Source: Effrenium voratum (Eukaryota; Sar; Dinophyceae; Suessiales; Symbiodiniaceae). Taken from it: a DNA stretch of 64,000 nucleotides. Both the position numbers and the translations under genes were made by a program. The notes beneath the pieces were generated by a model that searched no databases, was not told the origin of the DNA, and worked only from the letters and a program-made list of their open reading frames with translations. The stretch is from positions 745,256 through 809,255 of the forward strand of contig CAUJNA010003494.1 in assembly GCA_963377175.1 (NCBI GenBank). Direction: 5' to 3'. Of this stretch, positions 46,184-57,838 are shown in pieces; within the stretch, counting starts at the first letter, position 1; each line of letters opens with the position of its first letter.

Positions 46184-47180
46184 TGTGAGTTTGTTGCTCG
46201 CCTTCAGGTTTTGGGTTTAGAATTTGCAGACCGGTCCCTCTTCAGGGGAAGTATTGACCAGGAAAGTTCGTCAGGGGTAAACGCTTGCAAATCTCCAGAG
46301 ACATTCACCTGCCCTTCTCCATTAACATGGAGCCTGACAGAGGCGGCCTGGAAGACAATTTTCCTTCAACATGAGCCTCTCATAAGTTCCATGTTAATTG
46401 GTGGGAACTCCCCTCCCCAAAAGCCCCACAAGCCTCCTGGCTTCCTCCCAACTACCAGAACTACAGCTTTTCAATGCTGGCGGCACCTCAGCAAGAATTG
46501 CTGAACCTGGAAGGACTACGTCTTCCTGTTCCATGGCAATCTGCCACCACATATATACCTACAACACACAAAAAATGGCAAGACTGCGAAGCTGCTTTTC
46601 CAACAGACAGCCCGCTGCAAAGTAAACTTTCTGTGGGAAAAGGGCCGCAATGTTTGGAGTTGGGGGGGTGCGTTTTATGGAAGTTCGGAAGTTCGGTAGG
46701 GGAAAGGGGCCAGTGGCCAGCAGAGGTGTGTTTGGGCAGGCGGGATTTGCGCTTTCCGGGGATGCCGCACGAGATTGGATGCTAGTGCTGTTTCCTCAGC
46801 AGCAAGGACAACTTGTGTTGATGTTTGTACCCTCCTGAGGGAGTTTGGAAACCTTTCAGGATTTCTTCTGCAGACAAGCACAGCCACACATACACACGCA
46901 CACGTCGCCGAAAAAGAAACACTGGTCGGAACCTAAAGACGTAACTCCTGGGCAGCTATTGGGTTGGATTTATTATCTTCAAACTTTGAATGTGTTGCCC
47001 CATCGACCGTGCAAACAGTTCTTAGTTTTTGTGCCGGGGGCCATAGCCACATAGAATCGGTCATTGTTGAGTTCCCATCTGTGGGAAAAGGCAAGTTGAG
47101 GAAGTCATGTGCTCAAAACGGATGGAATTATTTGTTTCAAAACCACCTTTAAGGTGATACGAAGGGAGTTGTCTTTAATT
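46184..47180. other. Coding-like but unresolved
   Basis: Overlapping + frames of 62-103 codons (e.g. I-V-E-F-P-S-V-G-K-G-K-L-R-K-S near 47070) have believable residues but conflict with each other. This could be a decayed gene. Confidence 0.25.
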
Positions 47181-47371
47181 TGATCAATAAACTATTGGGA
47201 CGGGTATTAGCAAGAAATACAGTATCACAGAAAGGGGCCATATTCCACCTCCATGTTTTAGTTGTGAACTACCGCGCCGAACAAACTTGAAGGTCAGCCA
47301 GGGACAATTTGTTTTACCATGCGGCCGCTCCTTTGAGTTTCTTGGCTTTGACTCCTGAAATACCTGGTTTT

Positions 47372-47418
47372 CTCGCTCCCTCAGTCTCTGGACCTGAAAC
47401 ACTTTTTGGGGCCATTGT
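47372..47418 (+). mobile_element. Family E element, left part, interrupted by A
   Basis: Ctcgctccctcagtctctgg through ggggccattgt, then the A element. E-like bases resume at 47543 (agtgccgag). Confidence 0.55.
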
Positions 47419-47538
47419 CAAGGTCCCCCAGTAGTGCCCTTTACCGTCTCTTTTTTGGGGAAGGGTTCCCCTACTAAAATAGACTACAGCAAAAAATCGG
47501 GCACCCTTATTCTATCCTCAAACTACTGGAGGACCTAG
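47419..47538 (+). mobile_element. Family A element inserted in an E element
   Basis: 120 bp with perfect ttgt/ttgt flanks. The left flank (47372-47418) is the first half of an E-type element, and joining the flanks after removing one ttgt restores E-like sequence. This supports a 4 bp target duplication. Confidence 0.8.
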
Positions 47539-47578
47539 TTGTAGTGCCGAGTGTGGCTCATGGCCTCGTTGCCGACAG

Positions 47579-47678
47579 GTGGAGCTGTCGCTCTTCATGG
47601 CACCCATCGATGACTGTGTGCTCGTGGACGGCCAAACCCCCAGCGTTGATGGTTTGAGCGGTCGCGGGTCTCAGATCG
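47579..47678 (+). CDS. Candidate exon
   Basis: 100 bp between acceptor gttgccgacag (ends 47578) and donor gtccaa (47679), 40 bases after the A-type element 47419-47538. It reads V-E-L-S-L-F-M-A-P-I-D-D-C-V-L-V-D-G-Q-T, then P-S-V-D-G-L-S-G-R-G-S-Q-I. No family recognised. Confidence 0.48.
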
Positions 47679-48843
47679 GTCCAAGCAATTCTTTCAGAAC
47701 GATGCTTTAAAGGGACACAAACCAGACAAGCATAGTCTCGGTTGTTCAAAGCCGACCCTTTGACCTTTTGGTTTGCCCTGTTTGGTCTATTTTTAGTAAT
47801 TAGGGGTCCCAAAAGTTTAAGCTTTTATTGATGGTCCTTTGGGCAAGTGAGTAGTCATTAGGGTCCTTCAGCTACCTTCCTGACAGGGAACTGCCCAGAT
47901 TGCGGGCCAATTTTTGCTCGCGGCTTGTGCATTTCCATGTGGCTTGTCGAAGCCTACGCGCTTAGCTTCCAAAAGGGTGGTTCTTAAAACGTCACCTTGG
48001 GTTTTCAAGCTTACATCTTTTTGTTTATTCCCTTTTGCGTGCTGTAAGACAATGGCTTCTGGTGGCCATTTTATGTGATTTGCTTTTTGGTGGGCTTTGG
48101 TGAAAGGGACATACCAAGGACACCCCAATAGGTGTCGTGGTCATGACCCTTTAATAGTGGGGCCGTTGCCCCAAACTGCGGGCCACATTACAGTTCCCAC
48201 TTTTTAAAGGGTCATGGAGACGCCACAACAAGAGGAACCACCAAGCCACACACTAAGTCCCACTAACTTCTCACAAATGTATTGTTTGTGTCTTTTTGTT
48301 GAGGGTGCCCCCTTTTTGGAGGGTTTAAAAGGGGGCCAGAAGAAACACAATCGTTTCGGGGGTGCTGAATCCTGTTTTGAGACGAACTCGTACTGAGTGA
48401 ATCCCAGGCAAGCCACTACGGTAGGTAACCAGCTATGTGTCCTTTGGCTTTTGAAGGGTGGTTCGTGAGGTTTCCTACTATGCAAGACTATGCAAGAGTA
48501 AATGGAATCCTGGAGTTATAATACTTGCATGATCATGATTAATACGGGTGTTTCTCAAACGCGTGGTTTTGGAACACTGGTTGGTGTCCTCTTGTCCCTT
48601 TACCTTGGCCCATCCACTCAGGAAGTGGCGCTCATTTATTTCGCAACCCCATTCTCTTCAGGGATCCTTCTCTTCAAAACATGGGGCCAAATCCCCGCAA
48701 AACAGGCGGTTTCTAAAGAGAACGGGGCCAAACCCCTAAAAAACAGGTGGTTCTAAAGAGAACAATGGGTGAAGAGAACGTGGAAACCTGAGACCTAAGA
48801 ATCTTGTTACCGCAAAGAGGCAATTTGAAACCTGTTCTACCTT

Positions 48844-48963
48844 CTAGGTCCCCCAGTAGTGCCCTTTTACCGTTTTTTTTGGGGGGGAGGGTTCCCCTAC
48901 CAAAATAGACTACAGAAAAAAGTTGGTACCCTTATTCTAAGCTCAAACTACTGGAGGACCTAG
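48844..48963 (+). mobile_element. Family A inverted-repeat element
   Basis: 120 bp, same termini and core. Flanks do not match, so any target duplication has decayed. Confidence 0.8.
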
Positions 48964-48969
48964 ATCTTG

Positions 48970-49080
48970 GAATCAAACCATCGATCAATTCGACTCGAGG
49001 CAACCGCCTCTTCCAGACCCATCCGCAGCACGGAGCCCCAGCGCATCCGGTCCTAGTGGGTGGGCGAAATCCCGGCCGAT
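48970..49080 (+). other. Weak exon-like island after an A element
   Basis: Open frame D-S-R-Q-P-P-L-P-D-P-S-A-A-R-S-P-S-A begins just after the A element 48844-48963, whose terminal CTAG could itself serve as the AG acceptor. Confidence 0.25.
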
Positions 49081-49269
49081 GGGCACCGCTCGGGGTACAA
49101 ATGAAACCCTGTGCATCGTGGGATAAACCACATACCAACTGCTGCGTTCACCACTTGGAACAAATGAAACCCGGGAGAAACCACATACCAACTGGTGCGT
49201 TTTGTGGATTTTGTCCAGCTTTAGGCCATGGGTTTAAACACCGAGAACTTCCCCGAGTTCAACTGGACT

Positions 49270-51210
49270 GAAGAGTCACTTTTTGACACACGACACATGT
49301 GGCAAGCAAGAAGTTCGATATAGGTGTTTGGGCAACCAACAGGAAGTAGAGATTGATACTACTGTTTGCTGGAATCGTGTTCTATTAACTGTATCAATTA
49401 GCAAATTGCATGACAATCATGGACAGGCCCTTTTTGCCATTTCTTGGATGAAATAAGCAGCTCCTTTGCTAGGGCATCTTGTGCATTTGAACCGAAATCC
49501 GCGGCCTGAGAAGCTGTTGGGCACTCCGTGTCATCGGTTCAGCGGTCTTTGGACTTTGCTGTGGTGTCTTCAGAAAGTATATTTTAGGTCGACTTGGAAC
49601 ATATACTATTGTCCGTGTACCGCATACGACGTAGGCCAAGTCCAATGACTCTGCAAGTGAGCACCGATCACGCGACCTTTGATTTTCCGGATCAAGTCGC
49701 AGCTTTCATGACAATGCCTTTTGTTCGGAAAGGCAACCGGTGACTTGGATAGGAAGCTTGATGTTCATTGTTTGGCAGAAGACAGCAATCTACAGTGCCA
49801 ATCAGGTTTCAGGATTTCAATGACCAACCAAGTGGATGGGGTCCAGGAATTTGGACCCTAATACAATAAATGACAACAAGAGAGGGGTGGTTGACCCAGA
49901 TGCGACCTCTTTACTTCGGTTGGTTGCTTGAATATGTTCAATGGGGAATGCGGATCCTCGAGGCAAACTGCCATGTTTTCTGGCTGGTTTAGTTACAATA
50001 TGTGAGGAACAACCCGAAATTTGGTGCGGGTGGTCCCAAGTCAACAACTTGGTTCGGAACCGCAAAGAAGGTTCCTTCGCAGAAAACCAAGGGAAACCAT
50101 CAAGCAAAACCTTGAGGCAGTATCAGCCTGGTAGGTGGTACCACCTTGAGGCAAGAGGCGCTAGCTAACCAGCGGTTTCCTCTTCTTCTCTTGAAAAAAA
50201 CGCCTTGAGGAAAGCTCAAAATTAAAGAGCTTGGGTTACGCTGGTTTTAGTCTTTGTTTCCATGTAGCAAGGGGCCATGTTGGGTACATTTTTTTGAGCC
50301 ACTACCACGTGTGTGCTGCCTGGGGGGGGGTTCCCTTGGGAGGAGCTACTTGACCTCCTGGCGCTGCCACCTGGGTGGCCACCTAGCCGTCGGAGGCGCG
50401 CGATTGGTCCCCCCAAAAGTCTTTGGAGAGTGAGCCCTCAATTTCCGTTTTGTTTTTTGTTTGTTTGTTTTTTTTTGTGGCGGGGGGGGGGGGCACTCCT
50501 TTTTGACATCCATTTGCTGAAGAGTGCCCTTTGTTTGTTTTTGGGGGGGCACCTCAAATTTGTTCGCCTCCCTTTTGCTGAAAGGAGTAGCTGGAAAGCG
50601 TCGCCCTGTTGGTTTGGTTTTAAAGGGGAGGGGTATGACTACTGGAAATATATCCTATGTTCTTCCAAGGGCGAGTCTTCCTTTACAAGTGGTACCTGTG
50701 CATTGGGCCCTTGGAATTCCGGGCCATAGGGACATCCTCAACACCCTCTAACTTGTGGATTGAAGGGACACCAGTCAAAAACATTTTGCAACTGAACATG
50801 TTCACAAAGAATTACCTTGACTGCTATTGGGTTGGAACTTTAGACTTGAACTTTTTGGGAAATCAAGGCGTTTTCCACTCAACCCCCAAAAAGGTATTCA
50901 CTTTTTGCAGGGGGGTCTCGCCAGCAACCAAGAAATACGTACCCTCAAAGCTGGCGCTTCAGGATTGAAGCACCTTGCAATTCGCCCAACCTGTCTGAAG
51001 CCAAGTGCACGGGCTGAATCTCCACTTCGCTCTAGGGTTTCTAGGGGAAGATAGGGCGATTGGGCCATTTTCTGGGATACCCAGAAACCTGTAAAGTGAT
51101 AACATAGTCATGGGAATCAACCACTTTGGTATCACATATTTTTTTCTCCACCATCATCTTTTGGGCAATTTGAGGTGAGTTTCCCTTTGTGGTACTGTCT
51201 TTAAGGCAAA
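49270..51210. other. No gene seen
   Basis: Non-coding sequence with G-rich runs near 50320, 50480 and 50545; no element family recognised. Confidence 0.45.
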
Positions 51211-51218
51211 ACACCTAG

Positions 51219-51397
51219 GGAGCGCCCCCAAGCGCGCGAACATCCACCGCAAAACCCCCGAAAGCGCGCGAGGCGTGGTCTCCTACTCCGGCACTGTGGC
51301 CTTGGTCCGGTGCCGCTTTCCGACGGCTCCGGCGGGGAAGGCCGAGCACGGGGGCCCGGAGCGTTTTGCTGCGGCCATGTTGGGATGCCCCAATTAG
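51219..51397 (+). CDS. Candidate terminal exon
   Basis: After acceptor acacctag (ends 51218) the frame reads K-R-A-N-I-H-R-K-T-P-E-S-A-R-G-V-V-S-Y-S, then G-T-V-A-L-V-R-C-R-F-P-T-A-P-A-G-K-A to TAG 51395-51397. GC-rich with no alternative donor needed, so it could be the 3' end of a + strand gene. Confidence 0.42.
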
Positions 51398-51824
51398 GAG
51401 CTTTGAGCGCCATTTTGGGATGTTGACCCCTGTTTTTTTTTTGTTTTTTTAACTTGGTGAAGGGGTCCCCCAATTACAAGAAGGGAATCCCCACGAAAAA
51501 GGGGCTCCCTTAATAATAACTGGGGGGTGTCACTAAGCAAGAGTCAGCGTTGGAGGTTTTGAGACATTTGGTTAGTACCCTTTCAAGCTTTTAGGCTTTT
51601 AGGGTAGACTAAACATTCAAACAACCAGCAGGAGCCCACTACAGTCCAAAACCTGGTTGCCAAGGTCCTGGGGTACTGATAAATTAGAACACAACGCCCC
51701 GCATCATTGCCATATGTAATCCTTTCCTGGAATATGGGGCCATGTACTTGTGGTAGGTGCAGTGTCCCGAGGTCTTCGCAACAGTTGTACAGCAGCCACA
51801 CATTAGCAGTGACCACGAGTGCAG

Positions 51825-52000
51825 CAGCAAGGACTGGGTGTCCCCTGGCGGGTCATCCTGGTGGGAGAGATGGCAGAAGCCGCCGGGTTAGGGTTGCAAG
51901 CAGAAGTGCCCCTCAGACCACAGGTGCGGAGGATGAGCAGGTCAGAGGCTTTCGAGCACCTGAGCGCTCTCTATTTGTTTTGTTTTCGGGACCTCGGAAA
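51825..52000 (+). CDS. Candidate exon
   Basis: Acceptor cgagtgcag (ends 51824) opens Q-Q-G-L-G-V-P-W-R-V-I-L-V-G-E-M-A-E-A-A, continuing S-R-S-E-A-F-E-H-L-S-A-L-Y-L-F-C-F-R to a consensus donor gtgagg at 52001. A shorter version ends at donor gtgcgg (51924). Confidence 0.45.
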
Positions 52001-52409
52001 GTGAGGTAGTTTGAGGGAAGTTCCCGAGAAATTGTGCTTCTCAAAGGGAAATTCAGGGTCCCCCGAGTGAAGGGTGGTGGTGTCTTGCAAAATTGCAAAG
52101 GGGCCTTCCTTTGGACTTGGATGCGGTAAAAACAAACTACATTGGATTCCCGTCTGGCTGGGAGTAAAACGGAAACCAAAAGAAATCCCTTGGCACATTC
52201 CAGGCTTTGTTCGGACACACTCATGTCCTGTGCGCTGAGCCATGGTCAAAGCTTTGCCATTCCCCTACTCCACACGGCAAAAATTTAGTGCGCGCCCTTC
52301 ATAGCTGGGAAAATTGGTGACCATGTCCCTGCCAGATGAACCACGACTGACACTTTTGACCGGATGGGTATGTGTCAAAGGTTACCCTAAAAATTGAGGT
52401 TGTCCTTTT

Positions 52410-52519
52410 CTCGCTCCCTAAGTCCTTGTACTTAAAAAGCAATTTGGAAAGACACAGATTTAGTGGTAAAAGTCAAAGTCTTGCTACTTGTTGGGGAAAC
52501 TCGACTCACTTCCGGAAGT
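52410..52519 (+). mobile_element. Family E element, degenerate
   Basis: Ctcgctccctaagtccttg at left; the right end is reduced to ctcacttccggaagtc. Confidence 0.4.
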
Positions 52520-52593
52520 CAGTTTTGGCTTCCCTTGAAAGCCACCCCGAGTTCGGACTCCTCTGATTTACCGGCGGCCTGGTTTTCTCCGAG

Positions 52594-52677
52594 GCTCGCA
52601 ATCGAATCCTCGGTTCCAAGTCTCCGGGCTGCTGGCTGGTCCTTGACAGGCGGAATCGGTGGATTCGAACGAAGTTC
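52594..52677 (+). CDS. Candidate exon, phase 0-0
   Basis: 84 bp, 28 codons, between acceptor gttttctccgag (ends 52593) and donor gtaccc (52678). It reads A-R-N-R-I-L-G-S-K-S-P-G-C-W-L-V-L-D-R-R, then N-R-W-I-R-T-K-F. A truncated C element starts 21 bases downstream (52699). The - strand is open here too. Confidence 0.43.
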
Positions 52678-52698
52678 GTACCCTCCCGTCTGCTCACA

Positions 52699-52773
52699 TG
52701 GCTAAGGTTCAAAACCAATGGGGTCCCATTTTGGGGTGGGTGCACCACCCATTTTAGAGCCTATTTCAGTGAG
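52699..52773 (+). mobile_element. Family C element, 3' truncated
   Basis: Tggctaaggttcaaaaccaa, then the caccacccattttagagcc core; the right terminus is missing. Starts 21 bases after the exon donor at 52678. Confidence 0.6.
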
Positions 52774-53151
52774 CTTGCAACCGCAGAGTCAGCTTGCCTT
52801 TGAGTGGTTTGCAGGAGTTCCGCGGGTGGGTTTCGTTTTTGGCCAAGTCCTGGCACCAATCCAACCCACCAGTGAAGGGTCACCTGAGTCACAAAGCCCG
52901 GTATTAAAATGGTCTGCCCAGAACCATGTAAAGAATTAAGAAGGAGGCCGCAACTATTTCTGGCTGGGACTGTTATCTGCTAACCTTCATCTAAACTGGG
53001 TTTGATTGTGGCTCACTTGGCGATCTGAATTTCAATAGGGAAGCCCCTGAAAAGTGGCTGGTGGACATAAATCTCCTAAGTGATGTCCCCGAATTAAAAT
53101 TCCTTCCCACATTCTGCATGGCCCGGAGGTGCCATGTTAGTGGAGGGAGAG

Positions 53152-53244
53152 TAGCAAGTCGGTGGTAACCTAGGCTACAATAGACTCATAAGTCCCCTAA
53201 AGTGGCTCGTGCGTTGGCTAACCACTTCCTGACTTGGCCGAACA
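53152..53244 (+). mobile_element. Family H element, left end decayed
   Basis: Gcaagtcggtggtaacc at left and ctgacttggccgaaca at right. Confidence 0.45.
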
Positions 53245-54300
53245 TTCAAGAAGGAAGGGACCCGCGCAAAGCAAAGAGACACACAGGCAGACAAAGAGGC
53301 AGACTGACAAGCGAAAACAAGCAAGCCAGCCTGGTCAACAAACAGATTGGCTAACTTTACTAACAAGCAAGCACGCTAAGTAAGCACAAGGGCAATAGAG
53401 CCAGGGAGCATGCTCGCAGGTGGAGCAAGGGACACCTCGTACTGTACCTACCAATGTTGTGTGGTTGATTTACTTGGAATGAGTTGAGGAATGTGCCAAT
53501 GGCTTCACCTTGTTCATGGCTTGACGGTCTATATGTTTGGTCAGCAAAGGGAATGACATTGACATCCAAATTGAACCATTGGACAATAGACGGTTCACAC
53601 CAAAGTCCAATTTCTCAGTGCTGTGACATATTGAAACTCATCAGCATCCCTCCATCAATTCTGGTGCGGCTGTGTGGTGTGAACCGGGCCCTGGTTTGTG
53701 ATTCACTGACTTGGCTAGCATTGGTATGCGGTACGAACAACAAATGGCGCATAAAGAACAACCCACGTCCGTTGCTCCGAGCGTCACAACGAGCAACCCG
53801 GATTTGAGTAGACAACTTGGCAATCCTCGTTTGCCTTCTCGTTTTGCTCGATTTTTCTGCCGTGAGAACCTGGTCTCCAGAGCAAGTCTGTACATTCGGT
53901 TAAGAGTGTTTGAGGCGAAGGGCACCCTTCTGGGGTCCCAGCTTAAAGGGAGCCAGAAGGACAACCACCAATTTTGAGGGTCCCCTGGTTTGCAAACCCA
54001 TGTGGAAAACTGTGAGGGTTTTAGGGCCATCCCCTTTAACATGACAAAGTAGTCATGGGGATTGCCCGAGTTGGTATCACAGAAACGGGCTGTTTCCCAC
54101 AATGACTCTTAATATATCACCCGGCTCAACGGGACTGGCTTCGACCAGGTCTCAAAAATGCCGGAGCTTTTTTTGTTACATCTTCAGGTTGACTAAGTAT
54201 GGACCAGAATCAAAGTCTGTTTTTGTTGTTGGGTTTTCTCATTTGGTTGGGGGCAAGAGCTGAGGTGGTTGAGATTCCACGGACATTCTTGTGCCACCAG

Positions 54301-54369
54301 CCGTTCGGGTCCAGTTCTGAGCGCGTTTCAATGCTGGAAACCAAGTTCGCTCTAACTGGGACACGATGA
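54301..54369 (+). CDS. Candidate exon, possibly terminal
   Basis: Acceptor cttgtgccaccag (ends 54300) opens P-F-G-S-S-S-E-R-V-S-M-L-E-T-K-F-A-L-T-G to TGA 54367-54369. No GT donor precedes the stop. Confidence 0.33.
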   Translation, partial: PFGSSSERVSMLETKFALTGTR

Positions 54370-54545
54370 CCAGAAATCTGTCACTTTCCCTATCCCCAGG
54401 ATGGTTTTTGCCAGGGGCGAACAAATTAGCATGGGGTTCCGGGTCCGTGGGCCAGTTTGAAACCAAAATAAGTCAAGATCAGAAGCTATTGGATATACGC
54501 AGCTACTTGGCCCTTGTATTCGTGGCCTTGTGCGTTGGGAGTCTT

Positions 54546-54611
54546 CCATTTGCTTAAGAATATTGTATATTTTCCCTTCTTGGTTTTAGAGGGAATCTAT
54601 CACTACTTCCA
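54546..54611 (+). mobile_element. Family B element, 5' half only
   Basis: Ccatttgcttaagaatattg through gagggaatctatcactac; the 3' half is missing. Confidence 0.6.
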
Positions 54612-54742
54612 GACGGAATTTGGAAGGAGTGATTGAGCCTATCCCGCCAGGAATTAAGCTTTGCCCCTTTGAGCCGTTGCTGCCCGTCGGAGCCTTGGAA
54701 TGCTTCCCTCGCTGTTGCCAGACTTCCAAGCTGGGTCTTTGT

Positions 54743-54795
54743 CACACACACACACACCACACACACACACACATGCAAACACACACACACACACA
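54743..54795 (+). repeat. (CA)n microsatellite
   Basis: Three CA runs broken by ccac and atgcaa. Confidence 0.95.
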
Positions 54796-55629
54796 TGTAT
54801 GAATATATGAGTGGGTGTTCCAAAACAAGATGCGTTGAATTATATGAGTTTACCCTTTGAATACCGGAACCCGCTTTCCCTACTGGCACCCGCTTTCCCT
54901 GGCATAAAGTTCAGATCCGATCCACGCCCCCCGCCCCCTCCCCGATATCAGAACCCCTCCCCCGGTTTCATTTGAACGAGGCCGAGGCAGGTACGGGCGG
55001 GTTGGATCCTATTGTGGCCATGGGCGTGCGAGGGTTACCAACCCCAAGCTAAGCCAGCAGCCCAAAACAGACTTTGGGCCTGGGATATGTGCGGAAGAAA
55101 CCTTCGGGCTTGCGCGAGTTTCTAGGTGCTGAGACGGGTGTAGCTTCATGGCTTCACAGTGTACCATCTATAGAGGTTTGGGAGTTAGCTAAATGGTCGG
55201 TAGCCCCAGTTACCAGGGTTTGGCTGGGGGTTCCCCTCGTTGGATTTTTTGAAGGTATGTTTTCGCAACAAAGCAAGACAGTCAAGCAAAGGCCCGAAAC
55301 TTACGGTTGTATAAGCCTTGAGCATACCTTGATAATAATATGCGTAAGGACTTATTTTTGCGATTCCGAGTTTCGCAGTTCGACCTGCCCGATGCTTGGG
55401 TTGAACGGCTGGCCGCTGGACCAATTTGCAAGTTCCTTTCTGGACTTACGTTTTTGTAGCTCTCCGGGTTCCACTTTTGAGTTAGCGCAGTCACACATGT
55501 CTCCGAAAGTGTCCCCTCTACAAGGTGTCCTTTCCAACACCATCCCAAGCACGGACAGGTATATGTTTGAGCAAACTACAGCAACCTGACAAATGGGGGT
55601 TGCTTTCGCATGATGAAGGTTTCTTTCAG

Positions 55630-55784
55630 GCAAGAGTTTCATCCATTTCCGAAGGTAGACAGTTCATTTCCTCTGGGATCCAGCCGTCAGCCAGGTGCCA
55701 CGTTTCAATGAGCCCGCGTCGTCTTATGCGCCCGGAGTCACAGACCCATCGGAGTGCATCCGCACTTCGGAGGTTCGATTCGCG
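55630..55784 (+). CDS. Candidate exon, 155 bp
   Basis: A good acceptor (gtttctttcag, ends 55629) and donor gtaggc (55785) bracket 51 codons plus two bases: A-R-V-S-S-I-S-E-G-R-Q-F-I-S-S-G-I-Q, then S-M-S-P-R-R-L-M-R-P-E-S-Q-T-H. Ser/Arg-rich. A T-loop-like string near its 3' end first suggested a tRNA but does not fold as one. Confidence 0.5.
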
Positions 55785-55849
55785 GTAGGCGAGCCATAGG
55801 TTAGAACCCACGAGCAGGGCTAGCCCCACAGAAAAAAGGCATCGATTTA

Positions 55850-55992
55850 CGTGGGTTGTAGCCTGGGCTACTAACAACTTACTGAGTCGGCTGAACAACT
55901 AGCTGCGTTAACCCCACGTAACCCCACTTTAACGTAGGTTGTCAGGGGGTTGTACCGAAACGGTTACCAACAACTTACTAGTTTAGCGAATC
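55850..55992 (+). mobile_element. Family H elements, two joined copies
   Basis: Two right-end blocks (aacaacttactgagtcggct and aacaacttactagtttagcg) about 105 bp apart with ttgtagcctggg and gtaaccccac between. Confidence 0.45.
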
Positions 55993-56288
55993 GAAGACCC
56001 AAGTTGAGACATTTTGGGCGTCCGTTCGTTTACTCAATCGCAACAAAAGCCTGCTAATGCTCCACGTCGGATTACGAGGCTTATTCTACAAAATCCAACT
56101 AACGGATCCCCAACGGCGAGTTGTCAAGCTCGAGAACTGCCACTCCCAACAGAGAAGTGAGAGGTGTAAATAGAGGACCCCCCTCCCTCCCCCACGATGG
56201 TGATTTCCTTTTGGTTTCCCTTTGCAACCACGCCAGAATGGGTATACCGTCCAAAAATGTGCGCGCGCACCCATGCGTTTTTTTCCAG

Positions 56289-56388
56289 CTGCTGGATCGG
56301 TTTCGCCGACTCAGCCGAGGCGGAAGCTGACCGTTTGCAGCGAAGTTCTCTATGGCCTGCGGGCGCCTCGGTCGCGCCCAGACCTCCG
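56289..56388 (+). CDS. Candidate exon abutting a D element
   Basis: Strong acceptor gcgtttttttccag (ends 56288) and donor gtgata (56389) bracket one base plus 33 codons: C-W-I-G-F-A-D-S-A-E-A-E-A-D-R-L-Q-R, then L-W-P-A-G-A-S-V-A-P-R-P-P. The D-type element starts at 56393, four bases into the putative intron. Confidence 0.5.
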
Positions 56389-56392
56389 GTGA

Positions 56393-56523
56393 TACTGCGG
56401 ATGGACGAAATCCATAAACTGCACCACTTGGAAACCATGGGAAGCCATTGTTTGTTGGTATTTACAGGGGAATCATCCTTCCAGGGTCTCTGAGGTGGTG
56501 CAGGATTTCGCCCATCCACAGTA
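56393..56523 (+). mobile_element. Family D inverted-repeat element (best copy)
   Basis: Termini tactgcggatggacgaaatc and, at the right, gcccatccacagta, with gcaccac / ggtggtgc as the next inverted block. 131 bp including a TA at each end, as expected for Tc1/mariner-type target duplication. Core tttgttggtatttacagggg. Confidence 0.8.
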
Positions 56524-56882
56524 CCATAAAAGAGGTTTCCCTTAAGGGATGTCTTCAACTTTGGTTGAACAATCATCCGGTGGCAAGACGCTCGAAACCC
56601 AGGGAGACAATTTGAGGGTTCCTTCTTTCAGGTAGTCGAAGCAGAATCACGGACAGCGACCTTTCCAAGCAGAATCACGGAATCCGCGAGTAGGGATCAC
56701 AGATATATGTTGAACCGCGTCACAACTGAGGGACCTATTCATGGTGGTTGCCTGACCCCTTTTCCCTAAGAAACTTGCAGTTGAAAAGCTGGGGGGCCGG
56801 AGCCTTGCACAAATCTCCAGCTGATGGATACACACTCCGCACCCACCGGTATCAAGGCTTCAGACTGGTAAAAGGGGAAGCG

Positions 56883-56970
56883 TGCTTGGATGGACAAAAT
56901 CCATTTCGCACCAGTGTGTATCATACGGGGCCCATGTTCTACATGGCTTGACCGGAAATGGATTCCGTCA
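56883..56970 (+). mobile_element. Family D element, degenerate
   Basis: Ggatggacaaaatccatttc then gcaccag; the right side retains only a partial inverted match (aatggattccgtcaaatgg). Confidence 0.4.
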
Positions 56971-57542
56971 AATGGGTCCTAGCATGCCCCACGCATGATT
57001 GTCTTTGGCGCAAGGCGGAACCTTGCCTTTAGAATCCCTGAATGCTTCCGGTGGTGCGAGATCCCGATCACCTTAGTTAAAGATTGAGAGGCACCTCCAA
57101 TGAAAGCTCCCCCGATGCAAAAGGATTGAGAAGCTCTTCATCCTGTTAGACCCCGCTGAAAGCAGACCACCTTTTGTTAATTTCCCATCATGTTATCGCA
57201 CTAATCCCTTCTTTCCAATGTATACACGGATCCCCAAAACAACAACTCCAGAAGAACAACACAGCCGATCCAAACAAACTGCAATACTAGCTGTTAAGTA
57301 CCCCATGCTGAACCAAGAAACTTTCGGGAATCCGGATGAACTCAGCTCCCCAGATGTGCTTAGGGGCCACCTGAGCCGGAGCGGTGTTTTCATTCTGAGG
57401 GTCTCCATGAGGTTCCCTTCATAAGCAGGGCTCCTTAAAAGATACGTTTTGCCTATTTGAAACATGGCTTTCTCCACCAAAATAAAGAGAAACCACAATT
57501 TATAGGGCAATCTTCAGGTGTATAACGTCAGGATCCCCGAAC

Positions 57543-57838
57543 AAGGCTTACTCAAAAGTTGGATTCTGAGCCGTAACCAATGGGCTTCCTTGCGGGAGAG
57601 TTGTTTAAGGGCCTCCATTAGGTTTCCTTCATATGGTCTTACTGAACAAGTTATATTCTGAGCGCGTTTTCATCTCAAACCAAAGGAGTGCCTTGCAGGA
57701 GAGGTTGTATTAGGGTCTCCGTGTGTTTGCCTTCTTAAGGTCTTCCTCAAAAGTTGTATTCTGAGCCGTTTGTTCTCAAACCAATGGGCTGCCTTGCGTG
57801 AGGGGTTTTCATTGTTAGGGTCTCCATTAGGTGCAAAT
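57543..57838 (+). repeat. 104 bp tandem repeat, about 2.9 units
   Basis: Agggtctccattaggt-like starts at 57609, 57713 and 57816, each followed or preceded by tcaaaagttgtattctgag and aaccaatgggctgccttgcg. A more diverged unit lies at about 57390-57450. Confidence 0.75.

Noticed and set aside
55740..55800. T-loop-like ggttcgattcg suggesting a tRNA
   Set aside because: No acceptor, D or anticodon stems pair; the stretch is better read as the 3' end of an exon.
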